6,272 nucleotides of DNA, taken from positions 1 through 6,272 of the forward strand of contig JAKSCP010000319.1 of NCBI GenBank assembly GCA_022360535.1, written 5' to 3'. Every line of letters begins with the position of its first letter. Position 1 is the stretch's first letter. This document shows positions 1 through 5,869 of this stretch, one piece after another. The translations under genes were made by a program, and so were the position numbers. Below the pieces are notes generated by a model, which searched no databases, was not told where the DNA came from, and saw only the letters and a program-made list of their open reading frames with translations. The DNA comes from Pseudomonadales bacterium (GTDB lineage: Bacteria > Pseudomonadota > Gammaproteobacteria > Pseudomonadales > Pseudohongiellaceae).

Positions 1-690
1 CTGCTGGTTGTCCACTATGGGAGGACTTTCTTCTAATTCGAAATCGAAGTCGGTATAGGTGGCTCCCCTTCCGGAATCGATTCTCGCATTGGCCCGATAA
101 CTCGGTGGCAATGTCAGATCAACATCACCATTGAAACTGCTGAAAGCCATTGGCGTGTCCGGAGTTACTGAAGTAAAAGAGAGCGTCAGGTCACCATTGG
201 GAGTCTCTGCAGAAACGGAACCGGAAATATTTTCACCATAGATATCAGCGTTGACATTGGACAACTCGTGTTCACCGCTGACGCCACTGATACTCATGAC
301 ATCACTGTTTCTGGTACTTAAGTTCAGTGATGTTTCTGTAGGTACCCTGGCAATTACATGGTAATCACCATCACCCCAATTGGGTCTGAATTTCACGACA
401 TTGTTCAGTTCCTCGACGACGAATCCAGGTGAGTTACCTATTCGGGTGAGGCCCCTGGCTTGCTGACCTTCCTCTTGCATGGGAATGACTGAAAACTCCA
501 TGTCGTCCCGGTCTTCACCTATGACGGTCACCTGTAGATTGCCCGACAATTCAAAAACAGCCGGTTCACCTGGATTACTTAGCTCTACTGCGAAGCTTTC
601 CGCTTCGCTGGCGGCGAAGGTTGGACTGGCGCAATAACTCATGACTGCAATTAAAGCCAATCCACACTGTTTAATTACGCCTCTACTCAT
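1..690 (-). CDS. Secreted DUF4097-type beta-repeat protein (C-terminus beyond window)
   Basis: This reading frame opens at an ATG (690-688) and stays open for 230 codons to the left edge, so the C-terminus is missing. The N-terminus is a plausible Sec signal peptide: a basic start (MSRGVIK), a hydrophobic core around residues 9-19, and likely cleavage after PTFA (about residue 26). The mature part is rich in short beta-strand repeats with SG and NGD turns: ISGVSGE (about 123-129), ISGSVSAETPNGDLTL (about 145-160) and FNGDVDLTLPPSY (about 176-188), followed by the acidic TDFDFELEE. This pattern is typical of DUF4097 (putative adhesin / beta-strand repeat) proteins. It follows the preceding DUF4097 gene by 21 bp and has its own ribosome binding site, so it is the fourth gene of the sigma-factor operon. 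The biochemical role of the family is not established. An envelope location is inferred from the signal peptide. Family assignment is fairly sure, function unknown. Confidence 0.82.
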   Translation of the reverse strand, partial: MSRGVIKQCGLALIAVMSYCASPTFAASEAESFAVELSNPGEPAVFELSGNLQVTVIGEDRDDMEFSVIPMQEEGQQARGLTRIGNSPGFVVEELNNVVKFRPNWGDGDYHVIARVPTETSLNLSTRNSDVMSISGVSGEHELSNVNADIYGENISGSVSAETPNGDLTLSFTSVTPDTPMAFSSFNGDVDLTLPPSYRANARIDSGRGATYTDFDFELEESPPIVDNQQ

Positions 691-697
691 AATTGAT

Positions 698-703
698 TTC
701 CTC
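698..703 (-). promoter_or_regulatory. Ribosome binding site of the second DUF4097 gene
   Basis: The minus strand reads GAGGAA here, 7 bases before the ATG at 690-688. This is a good Shine-Dalgarno match and supports that start codon. Confidence 0.7.
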
Positions 704-711
704 AAGTAATC

Positions 712-1533
712 TTATGAATCTGTTGGTCGCCTGATGACAATATCGCCACTAAGGGATTTCACCGTCAGCTCAGGGCCGCCGTCGCCGAACTTTATCAGGG
801 AAGAAGGATCTCTTCTGTAACTGGTAAGTTGCCCCACCTGTTCGACTATCACGGCAGATGAATGTGGTAGTTCTTCGTAATCGAATTCAGTTGATAGGTC
901 ACCATATTGACTCAATAGCTCAACGTTCAGATCAGGCACAGAATCGAAAAACAATCGGATGTCGCCGCTGACAGTTTCAATACTGCCGGTAGTAAGAGAA
1001 TCCTCTATAACGATGTCACCAGTTACCGTTTCAAGCTGAAACTGATTATTAATATCGGTCAGTTTCAGGCCGCCACCGGTAACCGTGTGGAGATCAAGGA
1101 AAAAATCTTTGGGAACCTGCAGTTGAATGTCATACTGGAAACGATAGCCTCGCGAACGATTCTGGTATCGGTGGCTGTTGTCCCGATACGGGGTTTCAAG
1201 AAATACCAGCACCCCGTAACTTGTTTCCTCAACGATCATTTCCAGATCTGCTTCGGCCTGTTGTAAGTCCTGCTCTGAACCGCCTCGCCAATGTCCGTCA
1301 ATCACGATCTCTATCGTTGATTCGTCGGTACCAACCACCTCGATTTCACCGATGATATTGTCGACCACGAGCCTGGAGCCGTTGAGATCAGATTCCTCAA
1401 ATGAATAAGTCTCCTGCCACCGACGTTCCACATTAGAATCAAAGTCATCGGCGAAGGCACTGCCATGTAGTGCCCCAACACACAAAACTAAAACCAGACT
1501 GCCAATTCGCCACAGCTTACTGTTAGAGTTCAA
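712..1533 (-). CDS. Secreted DUF4097-type beta-repeat protein, TTG start
   Basis: I place the start at TTG 1533-1531, giving 273 residues, rather than at the in-frame ATG at 1599, which would give 295. The TTG is preceded by AGGAGG at 8 bases, while the extra 22 residues of the longer form would bury the signal peptide. From the TTG the protein begins MNSNSKLWR, then a hydrophobic core (about 11-24) and likely cleavage after SAFA (residue 28). The mature protein has the DUF4097 repeat signature: VDNIIGEIEVVG (58-69), LETVTGDIVI (167-176), IETVSGDIRL (185-194) and VKSLSGDIVIRR (258-269), each a beta strand with a T/S-G-D-I turn. Residues 84-105 form a helix-like insert rich in Glu and Gln. It overlaps the end of the anti-sigma gene by 11 bp, so translation is probably coupled. 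It probably acts in the periplasm or outer envelope. The exact function of DUF4097 is unknown. Confidence 0.85.
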   Translation of the reverse strand: MNSNSKLWRIGSLVLVLCVGALHGSAFADDFDSNVERRWQETYSFEESDLNGSRLVVDNIIGEIEVVGTDESTIEIVIDGHWRGGSEQDLQQAEADLEMIVEETSYGVLVFLETPYRDNSHRYQNRSRGYRFQYDIQLQVPKDFFLDLHTVTGGGLKLTDINNQFQLETVTGDIVIEDSLTTGSIETVSGDIRLFFDSVPDLNVELLSQYGDLSTEFDYEELPHSSAVIVEQVGQLTSYRRDPSSLIKFGDGGPELTVKSLSGDIVIRRPTDS

Positions 1534-2386
1534 GGAGTCTTCCTCCTGATTGGTGCCCCCCACCGTCGCGCTCCAGACTCTCCAGAAACTCCCCGACACC
1601 TGCTTCCAGAATCTGCTCCATCAACAAAGTGTCCAGTAATTGGCGTCGGTTAATTCCAGCAGCATTGGGCAGTAATTCAGCTTTTCGAAGTTGTACCAAT
1701 GGAGAAGTCTCCTGGGAGAGAGTCTGAGAGAGTCGGTTCTGCACAAGGGGATTGTCACGGTGCAATTCCAGCGCATCGAGTGCAGCCAGTCGCACATTAC
1801 CCGCGCCGTCCTGATCTACAGTTTCCAGCAATAGGCTGATCAGTTCCGGATTATTCGAACCACTTTGCAAGGCGTAGTCCACGCCCCGAAGTCTGGCCTG
1901 GATAGAATCCTGCCTGAGGAGAGTCAAGGTCATGACATCTCTTAATTCGGCCAGCTCCTCTTGAATGCTGGCAACCTCATTATCTGTAGTTGCTCGCGTC
2001 GGAAAAAATCCTGATGGCAGTCCTTGTCCAATCAGGAAGCTGGAGAGAACAATTGCTAAGGAATACGCAACGGCTCCGCCCGGGCTTGATGGCCATAACT
2101 TTTCAAACCAGCTGGTCCAGCTATGAACAGGGTTGCTGTCTCCAGAATTGTGCGCAACCAATGCGATCTCGTTATCGAGAAAGGCATGAAACCGATCGTG
2201 ACTTGCTGATGAGGGTTGGAGTTCGGAACCCTCGTCCAGGTTTAGCCAGAGAGTCTCAAAATGGCGGAGTGTCGCTCGACATGCTTCGCATTCACCCAGA
2301 TGAGATTCCATTTGCAATTGGTCGCCGGGATCCAGTTCGTTCTTCAGAAAACTGATCAATTGCCTCCTGGTGGAATCGCAACTCAT
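1523..2386 (-). CDS. Membrane-anchored zinc-finger anti-sigma factor with HEAT-like C-terminal domain
   Basis: This 287-residue protein is predicted to bind and hold inactive the ECF sigma factor encoded just upstream. The N-terminus carries a zf-HC2 / ZAS-type zinc motif, H29-x3-C33-x2-C36, with a further Cys at position 3. A single hydrophobic segment at about 104-123 should cross the inner membrane, leaving the zinc domain in the cytoplasm. Beyond it lie a short coiled-coil-like stretch (about 137-167, SIQEELAELR) and an alpha-helical region with at least two HEAT-like repeats (about 180-208 and 213-239). These show the characteristic pattern of acidic loop, then VR or QLR, then an Ala/Leu-rich helix (GNVRLAALDAL, PLVQLRKAELL). 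The protein is longer than a minimal ZAS anti-sigma factor because of this periplasmic part. The start overlaps the sigma stop (ATGA) and has a perfect Shine-Dalgarno. Anti-sigma function is inferred from motif and context. Confidence 0.87.
   Translation of the reverse strand: MSCDSTRRQLISFLKNELDPGDQLQMESHLGECEACRATLRHFETLWLNLDEGSELQPSSASHDRFHAFLDNEIALVAHNSGDSNPVHSWTSWFEKLWPSSPGGAVAYSLAIVLSSFLIGQGLPSGFFPTRATTDNEVASIQEELAELRDVMTLTLLRQDSIQARLRGVDYALQSGSNNPELISLLLETVDQDGAGNVRLAALDALELHRDNPLVQNRLSQTLSQETSPLVQLRKAELLPNAAGINRRQLLDTLLMEQILEAGVGEFLESLERDGGGHQSGGRLLEL
1542..1547 (-). promoter_or_regulatory. Ribosome binding site that decides the TTG start at 1533
   Basis: The minus strand reads AGGAGG, 8 bases upstream of TTG 1533-1531 and inside the last codons of the anti-sigma gene. 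The strength and spacing of this site, together with the signal peptide that begins at the TTG, are the reason for rejecting the ATG at 1599. Confidence 0.75.
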
Positions 2387-3006
2387 TGTTTTTCCTCCTT
2401 TGAGTACAGCAGCCCTTGCTCTGAATCTCTGTTGTAGACAGTCCGCAGGTCTTCCATTGCCCGATGCAGGCGCACTTTGAGCGCGCCATTGCTACAACCA
2501 TACATATTGGCCAAGTCGGCAATACTTAGTTGTTTAATCTTGGCCAGCAAGATCAGCTCCCTTTGTTGCTGAGGTACCTCCAGCAATGCCAATTGCAGTC
2601 TGCGGGCGTCATCACTTAACTCCTCGAGATAGCCAGGGTCTGATCTTTCGTCCTCGATAGCTTCCAGTCCCCATTCGGATTCACTGTGATGACCGGTTTC
2701 CTCGTTCCAGAAATCGATACTTACGTTACGGGCAATGGTTAACAGCCAGGTCGTGAACTTTGCGTTTGCCCGGTACCCCGATGCATACCGCAATGCACGT
2801 ACAAAGGTCTCCTGCAGCATGTCTTCACCTAATTGGCGATTCCCCGTCAGCTTGATCAGGAAGTTAAATACAAGACGATGGTGTCTTTCGTAAATCTCAC
2901 CCATCAACTGCAACCTGCCCTGCTGCACGCCCAACATTAGTTCGTTATCGGATTGCTGAGGCAACACACTTTCTCTGCTGTTTAAGTTGTATACCGGAGA
3001 TTCCAT
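2383..3006 (-). CDS. ECF-type RNA polymerase sigma factor
   Basis: The 207-residue protein has the two-domain layout of group 4 (ECF) sigma-70 factors. Region 2 spans about 39-103, with the core-binding stretch GEDMLQETFVRAL (60-72) and the promoter-opening stretch KFTTWLLTIARNVSIDFW (83-100). A short acidic linker (about 107-133) follows, then region 4 (about 137-190), whose helix-turn-helix SIADLANMYGCSNGALKVRLHRA (two segments, about 161-183) should read the -35 element. It is the first gene of the minus-strand operon and is followed directly by its anti-sigma partner with an ATGA overlap. The ATG at 3006 has no clear Shine-Dalgarno. The first 18 or so residues precede the usual start of the domain (SDNELMLGVQQG), so a start further in, for example the GTG at codon 14, is possible. 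No regulon can be read from this sequence. Autoregulation is typical of such pairs, but I found no convincing own promoter. Confidence 0.93.
   Translation of the reverse strand: MESPVYNLNSRESVLPQQSDNELMLGVQQGRLQLMGEIYERHHRLVFNFLIKLTGNRQLGEDMLQETFVRALRYASGYRANAKFTTWLLTIARNVSIDFWNEETGHHSESEWGLEAIEDERSDPGYLEELSDDARRLQLALLEVPQQQRELILLAKIKQLSIADLANMYGCSNGALKVRLHRAMEDLRTVYNRDSEQGLLYSKEEKQ
2394..2400 (-). promoter_or_regulatory. Ribosome binding site of the anti-sigma gene
   Basis: The minus strand reads AAGGAGG, 7 bases before the ATG at 2386, within the last codons of the sigma gene. With the 4-bp ATGA overlap it suggests strong, coupled translation, which would keep anti-sigma at least level with sigma. 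Confidence 0.8.
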
Positions 3007-3091
3007 GAAAGGTTACTTATCAACTGTGGAGAAATAACCGGATTTTCATCAGACGCTGGGTTAGGCAGAAACGGTATCAAGAATAGCAAAC

Positions 3092-3119
3092 GAACTTCGG
3101 GCGCTGATCGGCGGTCAGA
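3092..3119 (+). promoter_or_regulatory. Candidate ECF-type promoter pointing to the permease
   Basis: The plus strand has GAACTT (3092-3097), a full match to the core of the RpoE-like -35 element, then TCAGA (3115-3119) after 17 bases, close to the -10 elements TCTGA or TCAAA. The spacing is about one base longer than the usual 16. It lies about 250 bp before the permease start, implying a long leader if it is real. Chance occurrence is quite possible. Confidence 0.25.
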
Positions 3120-3120
3120 A

Positions 3121-3150
3121 GCTGATAACTGACTTTTTATACCTATCAGC
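3121..3150. repeat. Inverted repeat GCTGATA / TATCAGC in the divergent region
   Basis: GCTGATA (3121-3127) and TATCAGC (3144-3150) form a perfect 7-bp inverted repeat separated by 16 bases. The spacer contains TTTTTATA, which reads TATAAAAA on the minus strand and resembles a -10 region. Directly before it lies an imperfect palindrome CTGATC-GGC-GGTCAG (3104-3118) with a related half-site. The cluster could be an operator for a dimeric regulator, but no regulator family can be named. Confidence 0.35.
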
Positions 3151-3366
3151 CGTCGCCTGCCGAAAATCGGAGTGGTGCAGATACTGCCTGCCCTGCCCCA
3201 TCGGTAGCGATGTTACGCATGGCTAAGAGCAGTCCTGAGGTCCCCTCAAGCGCTGAATGAGGTTTGTATGTCCACCATTTTCCTCTCGCCAAGGACGTAA
3301 CCTTTTTTCCACCCGGGGCGTTTAATTAAGGTAAACAATAACAATTCTTAGCGCAGCTCAGACCCC

Positions 3367-5778
3367 ATGTTCAAATCCTACGTCGCCATCTCACTTCGCA
3401 ACCTCTGGAAGCATAAGTCCCTGTCTGCCATCAATATTTTCGGTCTGGCGATTGGTCTCGTTGCAAGTCTGCTCATCCTCATCTATGTACAATTTGAACT
3501 GAGCTACGATCGATACAATGTGAATCTGGACCGGATATACCGTATTACGATCGCGGCCGCATTAGGGGGCGATGAAATTGAGGCATCCACCAGCCCTTAT
3601 CCAATGGCGGCCGCCCTGCGTAATGAATACCCGGAAATCGAAACTGCGACGAGATTTCGCCCCTACTACCAAGACCCCCTGGTCGCCCGGGACGACATCA
3701 GCTACCAGGAATCGGAAGTCTTCCATGCCGATCAGCAATTCTTCGACATTTTCACAGTGGGGTTGCTTGCCGGTGACATCGAAACCGCACTCAACCGTCC
3801 TTTCACATTGGTGATCACAGAGAGTATCGCGGAGAAATACTTTGAGAGGTCTGACGTAGTCGGCGAAACCCTGCGATTCAACAATGAACAGGATTTTGAA
3901 ATCACGGCAGTGATTGAAGACATTCCTGCTGCCTCACATTTTCACCCTGACATTCTGGTTTCCTTCACTTCCGATAGCCAGCATGACAGTCAGATGTGGA
4001 TCAATAACAATATCAACACCTATCTGCTGATTAGAGAAGGTGTGTCCAGCGCGGAGCTTGAGCCAAAGCTGCAAGACTTAGTACAGAAATATGTGGCACC
4101 CCAAATTGAAGAGGGTATAGGCGCGAGCTATGAAGATTTTCTCGCAGGTGGCGGCAGATGGGGCTATCGCCTGTTTCCGGTTGCAGACATTCATCTGAAC
4201 TCTCAATTGGAGGGTGAGATTGAACCTCCTGGCAGCATCACTTACGTCTATACGTTTCAAGCAGTCGCCGTCTTCATCCTGGCGCTGGCTTGCATCAACT
4301 TCATGAACCTTTCCACAGCACGCTCATCGAACCGGGCCAAGGAAATTGGCGTGCGAAAAGTTGTCGGTGCGATGCAAGATCAATTGGTAAGCCAGTTTTT
4401 GCTCGAATCGGTGCTCACCAGCCTGATTGCACTCGGTATCGCGTTACCCCTGCTGGTAGTTCTACTACCCTCGTTTAACGCAATTACTGACAGGGACCTT
4501 GGCCTGGATTTACTGCTTAGCCTGCCCTCGGCAATAAGCCTGCTGGGCGCTGCCGTGTTAGTGGGAATTATCGCCGGCACCTACCCCGCACTGTTCCTGT
4601 CCCGTTTTAGTCCCCAGGCTGTCTTAAAAGGTTCCTCCAACATGTCGGGCAGAAACTATTGGATCAGAAGTTCTCTCGTAGTGCTGCAATTCGCAATCTC
4701 GGTAGCATTGATTGCCGCCACTATGATCGTATTCAGTCAAATGGAATACGTTCGCAATAAAGACCTGGGCTGGGACAAGGAACAGATAATCGTAGTTGAG
4801 CGCGCAAATGCGCTTGGCGACCAGCTCGAGACGTTCAAGACTCAACTGTCGCAACACCCTGGTATCGTTAACATAAGCTCGAGCTCTCACCTCCCTGGAG
4901 ACGGCGGTGATATTAATGCCTTCATCGTGGAAGGCAGACCCTTTAGTGAAACCACAGCACTCAATCGACTCACCGTCAACTACGACTACATTGAAACCAT
5001 GGGTATTGAAATCTTACAGGGCAGATCGTTTTCCAGAGATATCACTTCAGAGCACCCTGGCTACATACTGAATCAGGCTGCAGTTCAGGAATTGCAGTTA
5101 ACAGACCCGCTGTCCAGCGCGCTGGGAGAAACCGATACCGATGGCATCATTTCGGGCAGAGTCATTGGGGTGGTGAACGATTTTCATTTCATGTCGCTGC
5201 ATCAACCCATTGCTCCTATGGTCATGCGCATCGATGACTTCACTCGCTTTGTCGTGGTAAGGGCTAGCCCAGGTTCGCTTTCTGAAGTCATTTCGGCGCT
5301 GGAAGACAATTGGCGGATAATGACGAACAATGAACCATTCAGCTACCATCTCCTGGATGAAGAGTTCGAAGCACTGCATTCCGGAGAACAACAGGTAGGC
5401 AACTTATTCCTCGGCTTTTCAACTCTGGCAATAGTCATCGCCTGTCTGGGTCTGTATGGATTAGCCTCATTCGCCACATCACAACGTACTAAGGAGATCG
5501 GCATTCGCAAAACGCTGGGCGCTTCTGTCACCAATATCGTGCTAATGATAGGGAAAGAGTTTTTGGTTCTGGTCATCATAGCGATCTGCGTTGCGGTCCC
5601 AGTTGCCTATTTGTTTATGTCGCGCTGGCTTGAGGTGTTTGCCTACCGGATTGAAATCGGCCCAGAGATATTTTTACTCTCCGGCGTAACTGCCATCGTC
5701 ATCGCCTTTCTCACTGTCAGCTATCAATCAGTCATTGCAGCCACTACCAATCCAGTACATTCGTTGCGAGATGAATAA
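3367..5778 (+). CDS. ABC transporter permease, duplicated FtsX/MacB type
   Basis: The 803-residue protein is an inner-membrane permease of the FtsX/MacB superfamily, in the long form with two permease modules in one chain. It starts MFKSYVAISLRNLWKHKS, the usual N-terminus of this family, which fixes the start although no good Shine-Dalgarno is visible. TM1 (about 21-43) is followed by a large MacB-like periplasmic domain (about 45-285). The first FtsX core has three TMs (about 293-313, 342-369, 386-413), a fifth TM lies at about 433-456, then a second periplasmic domain (about 460-675) and a final FtsX core (about 679-703, 725-750, 766-793). The motif RAKEIGVRKVVGA (323-335) recurs as RTKEIGIRKTLGA (707-719) after the first TM of each core, confirming the duplication. 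Such proteins usually work with a separate MacB/LolD-like ATPase in mechanotransmission or export of lipids, peptides or drugs. No ATPase gene is in the window and the substrate cannot be told. Confidence 0.92.
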   Translation: MFKSYVAISLRNLWKHKSLSAINIFGLAIGLVASLLILIYVQFELSYDRYNVNLDRIYRITIAAALGGDEIEASTSPYPMAAALRNEYPEIETATRFRPYYQDPLVARDDISYQESEVFHADQQFFDIFTVGLLAGDIETALNRPFTLVITESIAEKYFERSDVVGETLRFNNEQDFEITAVIEDIPAASHFHPDILVSFTSDSQHDSQMWINNNINTYLLIREGVSSAELEPKLQDLVQKYVAPQIEEGIGASYEDFLAGGGRWGYRLFPVADIHLNSQLEGEIEPPGSITYVYTFQAVAVFILALACINFMNLSTARSSNRAKEIGVRKVVGAMQDQLVSQFLLESVLTSLIALGIALPLLVVLLPSFNAITDRDLGLDLLLSLPSAISLLGAAVLVGIIAGTYPALFLSRFSPQAVLKGSSNMSGRNYWIRSSLVVLQFAISVALIAATMIVFSQMEYVRNKDLGWDKEQIIVVERANALGDQLETFKTQLSQHPGIVNISSSSHLPGDGGDINAFIVEGRPFSETTALNRLTVNYDYIETMGIEILQGRSFSRDITSEHPGYILNQAAVQELQLTDPLSSALGETDTDGIISGRVIGVVNDFHFMSLHQPIAPMVMRIDDFTRFVVVRASPGSLSEVISALEDNWRIMTNNEPFSYHLLDEEFEALHSGEQQVGNLFLGFSTLAIVIACLGLYGLASFATSQRTKEIGIRKTLGASVTNIVLMIGKEFLVLVIIAICVAVPVAYLFMSRWLEVFAYRIEIGPEIFLLSGVTAIVIAFLTVSYQSVIAATTNPVHSLRDE

Positions 5779-5810
5779 GGTCTGCTGTCAACCCTGAAAC
5801 CCGGGATGTT

Positions 5811-5827
5811 GCATTCATTGTGAATGC
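5811..5827 (+). repeat. Perfect short hairpin before the glycosyltransferase gene
   Basis: GCATTCA (5811-5817), loop TTG, and TGAATGC (5821-5827) form a perfect 7-bp stem. No run of T follows, so it does not look like a normal intrinsic terminator for the permease gene. Its right arm can instead pair with a third copy of the element at 5861-5869. Confidence 0.5.
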
Positions 5828-5869
5828 CTTAAACTAGCGCCACTGGCTTAGCTTCGACACAGGCATTCA
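5821..5869 (+). promoter_or_regulatory. Possible alternative hairpin covering the glycosyltransferase start
   Basis: TGAATGCCT (5821-5829) is perfectly complementary to AGGCATTCA (5861-5869). The second arm contains the only Shine-Dalgarno-like AGG (5861-5863) and the first base of the ATG (5869). This pairing cannot coexist with the 5811-5827 hairpin, because both use 5821-5827. A translational switch is conceivable, but short complementary arms also arise by chance. Confidence 0.3.

Larger units (their letters stand above)
3007..3366. other. Divergent intergenic region of 360 bp between sigma operon and permease
   Basis: This stretch must hold the promoters for both the minus-strand sigma operon and the plus-strand permease gene. 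It contains an ECF-like promoter candidate on the plus strand (3092-3119), inverted repeats at 3104-3118 and 3121-3150, and a small palindrome TGAGG-TCC-CCTCA (3236-3248). Just before the permease it is AT-rich and contains TTAATTAA (3322-3329). I recognise no riboswitch, tRNA or small RNA family. Only very short open frames occur (16, 22 and 10 codons), none convincing. Neither flanking gene has a clear Shine-Dalgarno. Confidence 0.7.

Noticed and set aside
1990..2355. Open frame of 121 codons on the plus strand
   Set aside because: It lies wholly inside the anti-sigma gene on the other strand, has no family-like features and no good ribosome binding site.
2292..2522. Open frame of 76 codons on the minus strand across the sigma/anti-sigma junction
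   Set aside because: It overlaps both well-supported genes in another frame and has an unnatural composition.
3210..3260. Possible 16-residue leader peptide in the divergent region
   Set aside because: It has only a weak ribosome binding site, no regulatory run of codons and no attenuator beside it. Such a short frame is expected by chance.
3257..3325. Possible 22-residue peptide, and an overlapping 10-residue one starting at 3268
   Set aside because: The 10-residue frame has a GAGG at good spacing, but both are too short and lack any recognisable character.
5098..5391. Open frame of 97 codons on the minus strand inside the permease gene
   Set aside because: It is an antisense shadow of the permease with no motif. 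The same holds for the other short frames within 3367-5778.
5811..5835. Intrinsic terminator for the permease gene
   Set aside because: The stem is only 7 bp, partly AT, and is followed by CTTAAAC rather than a T run.
5785..5835. Sigma-70 promoter for the glycosyltransferase
   Set aside because: The best hexamers (CTGTCA, TTGCAT, TAAACT) fit poorly or have wrong spacing.
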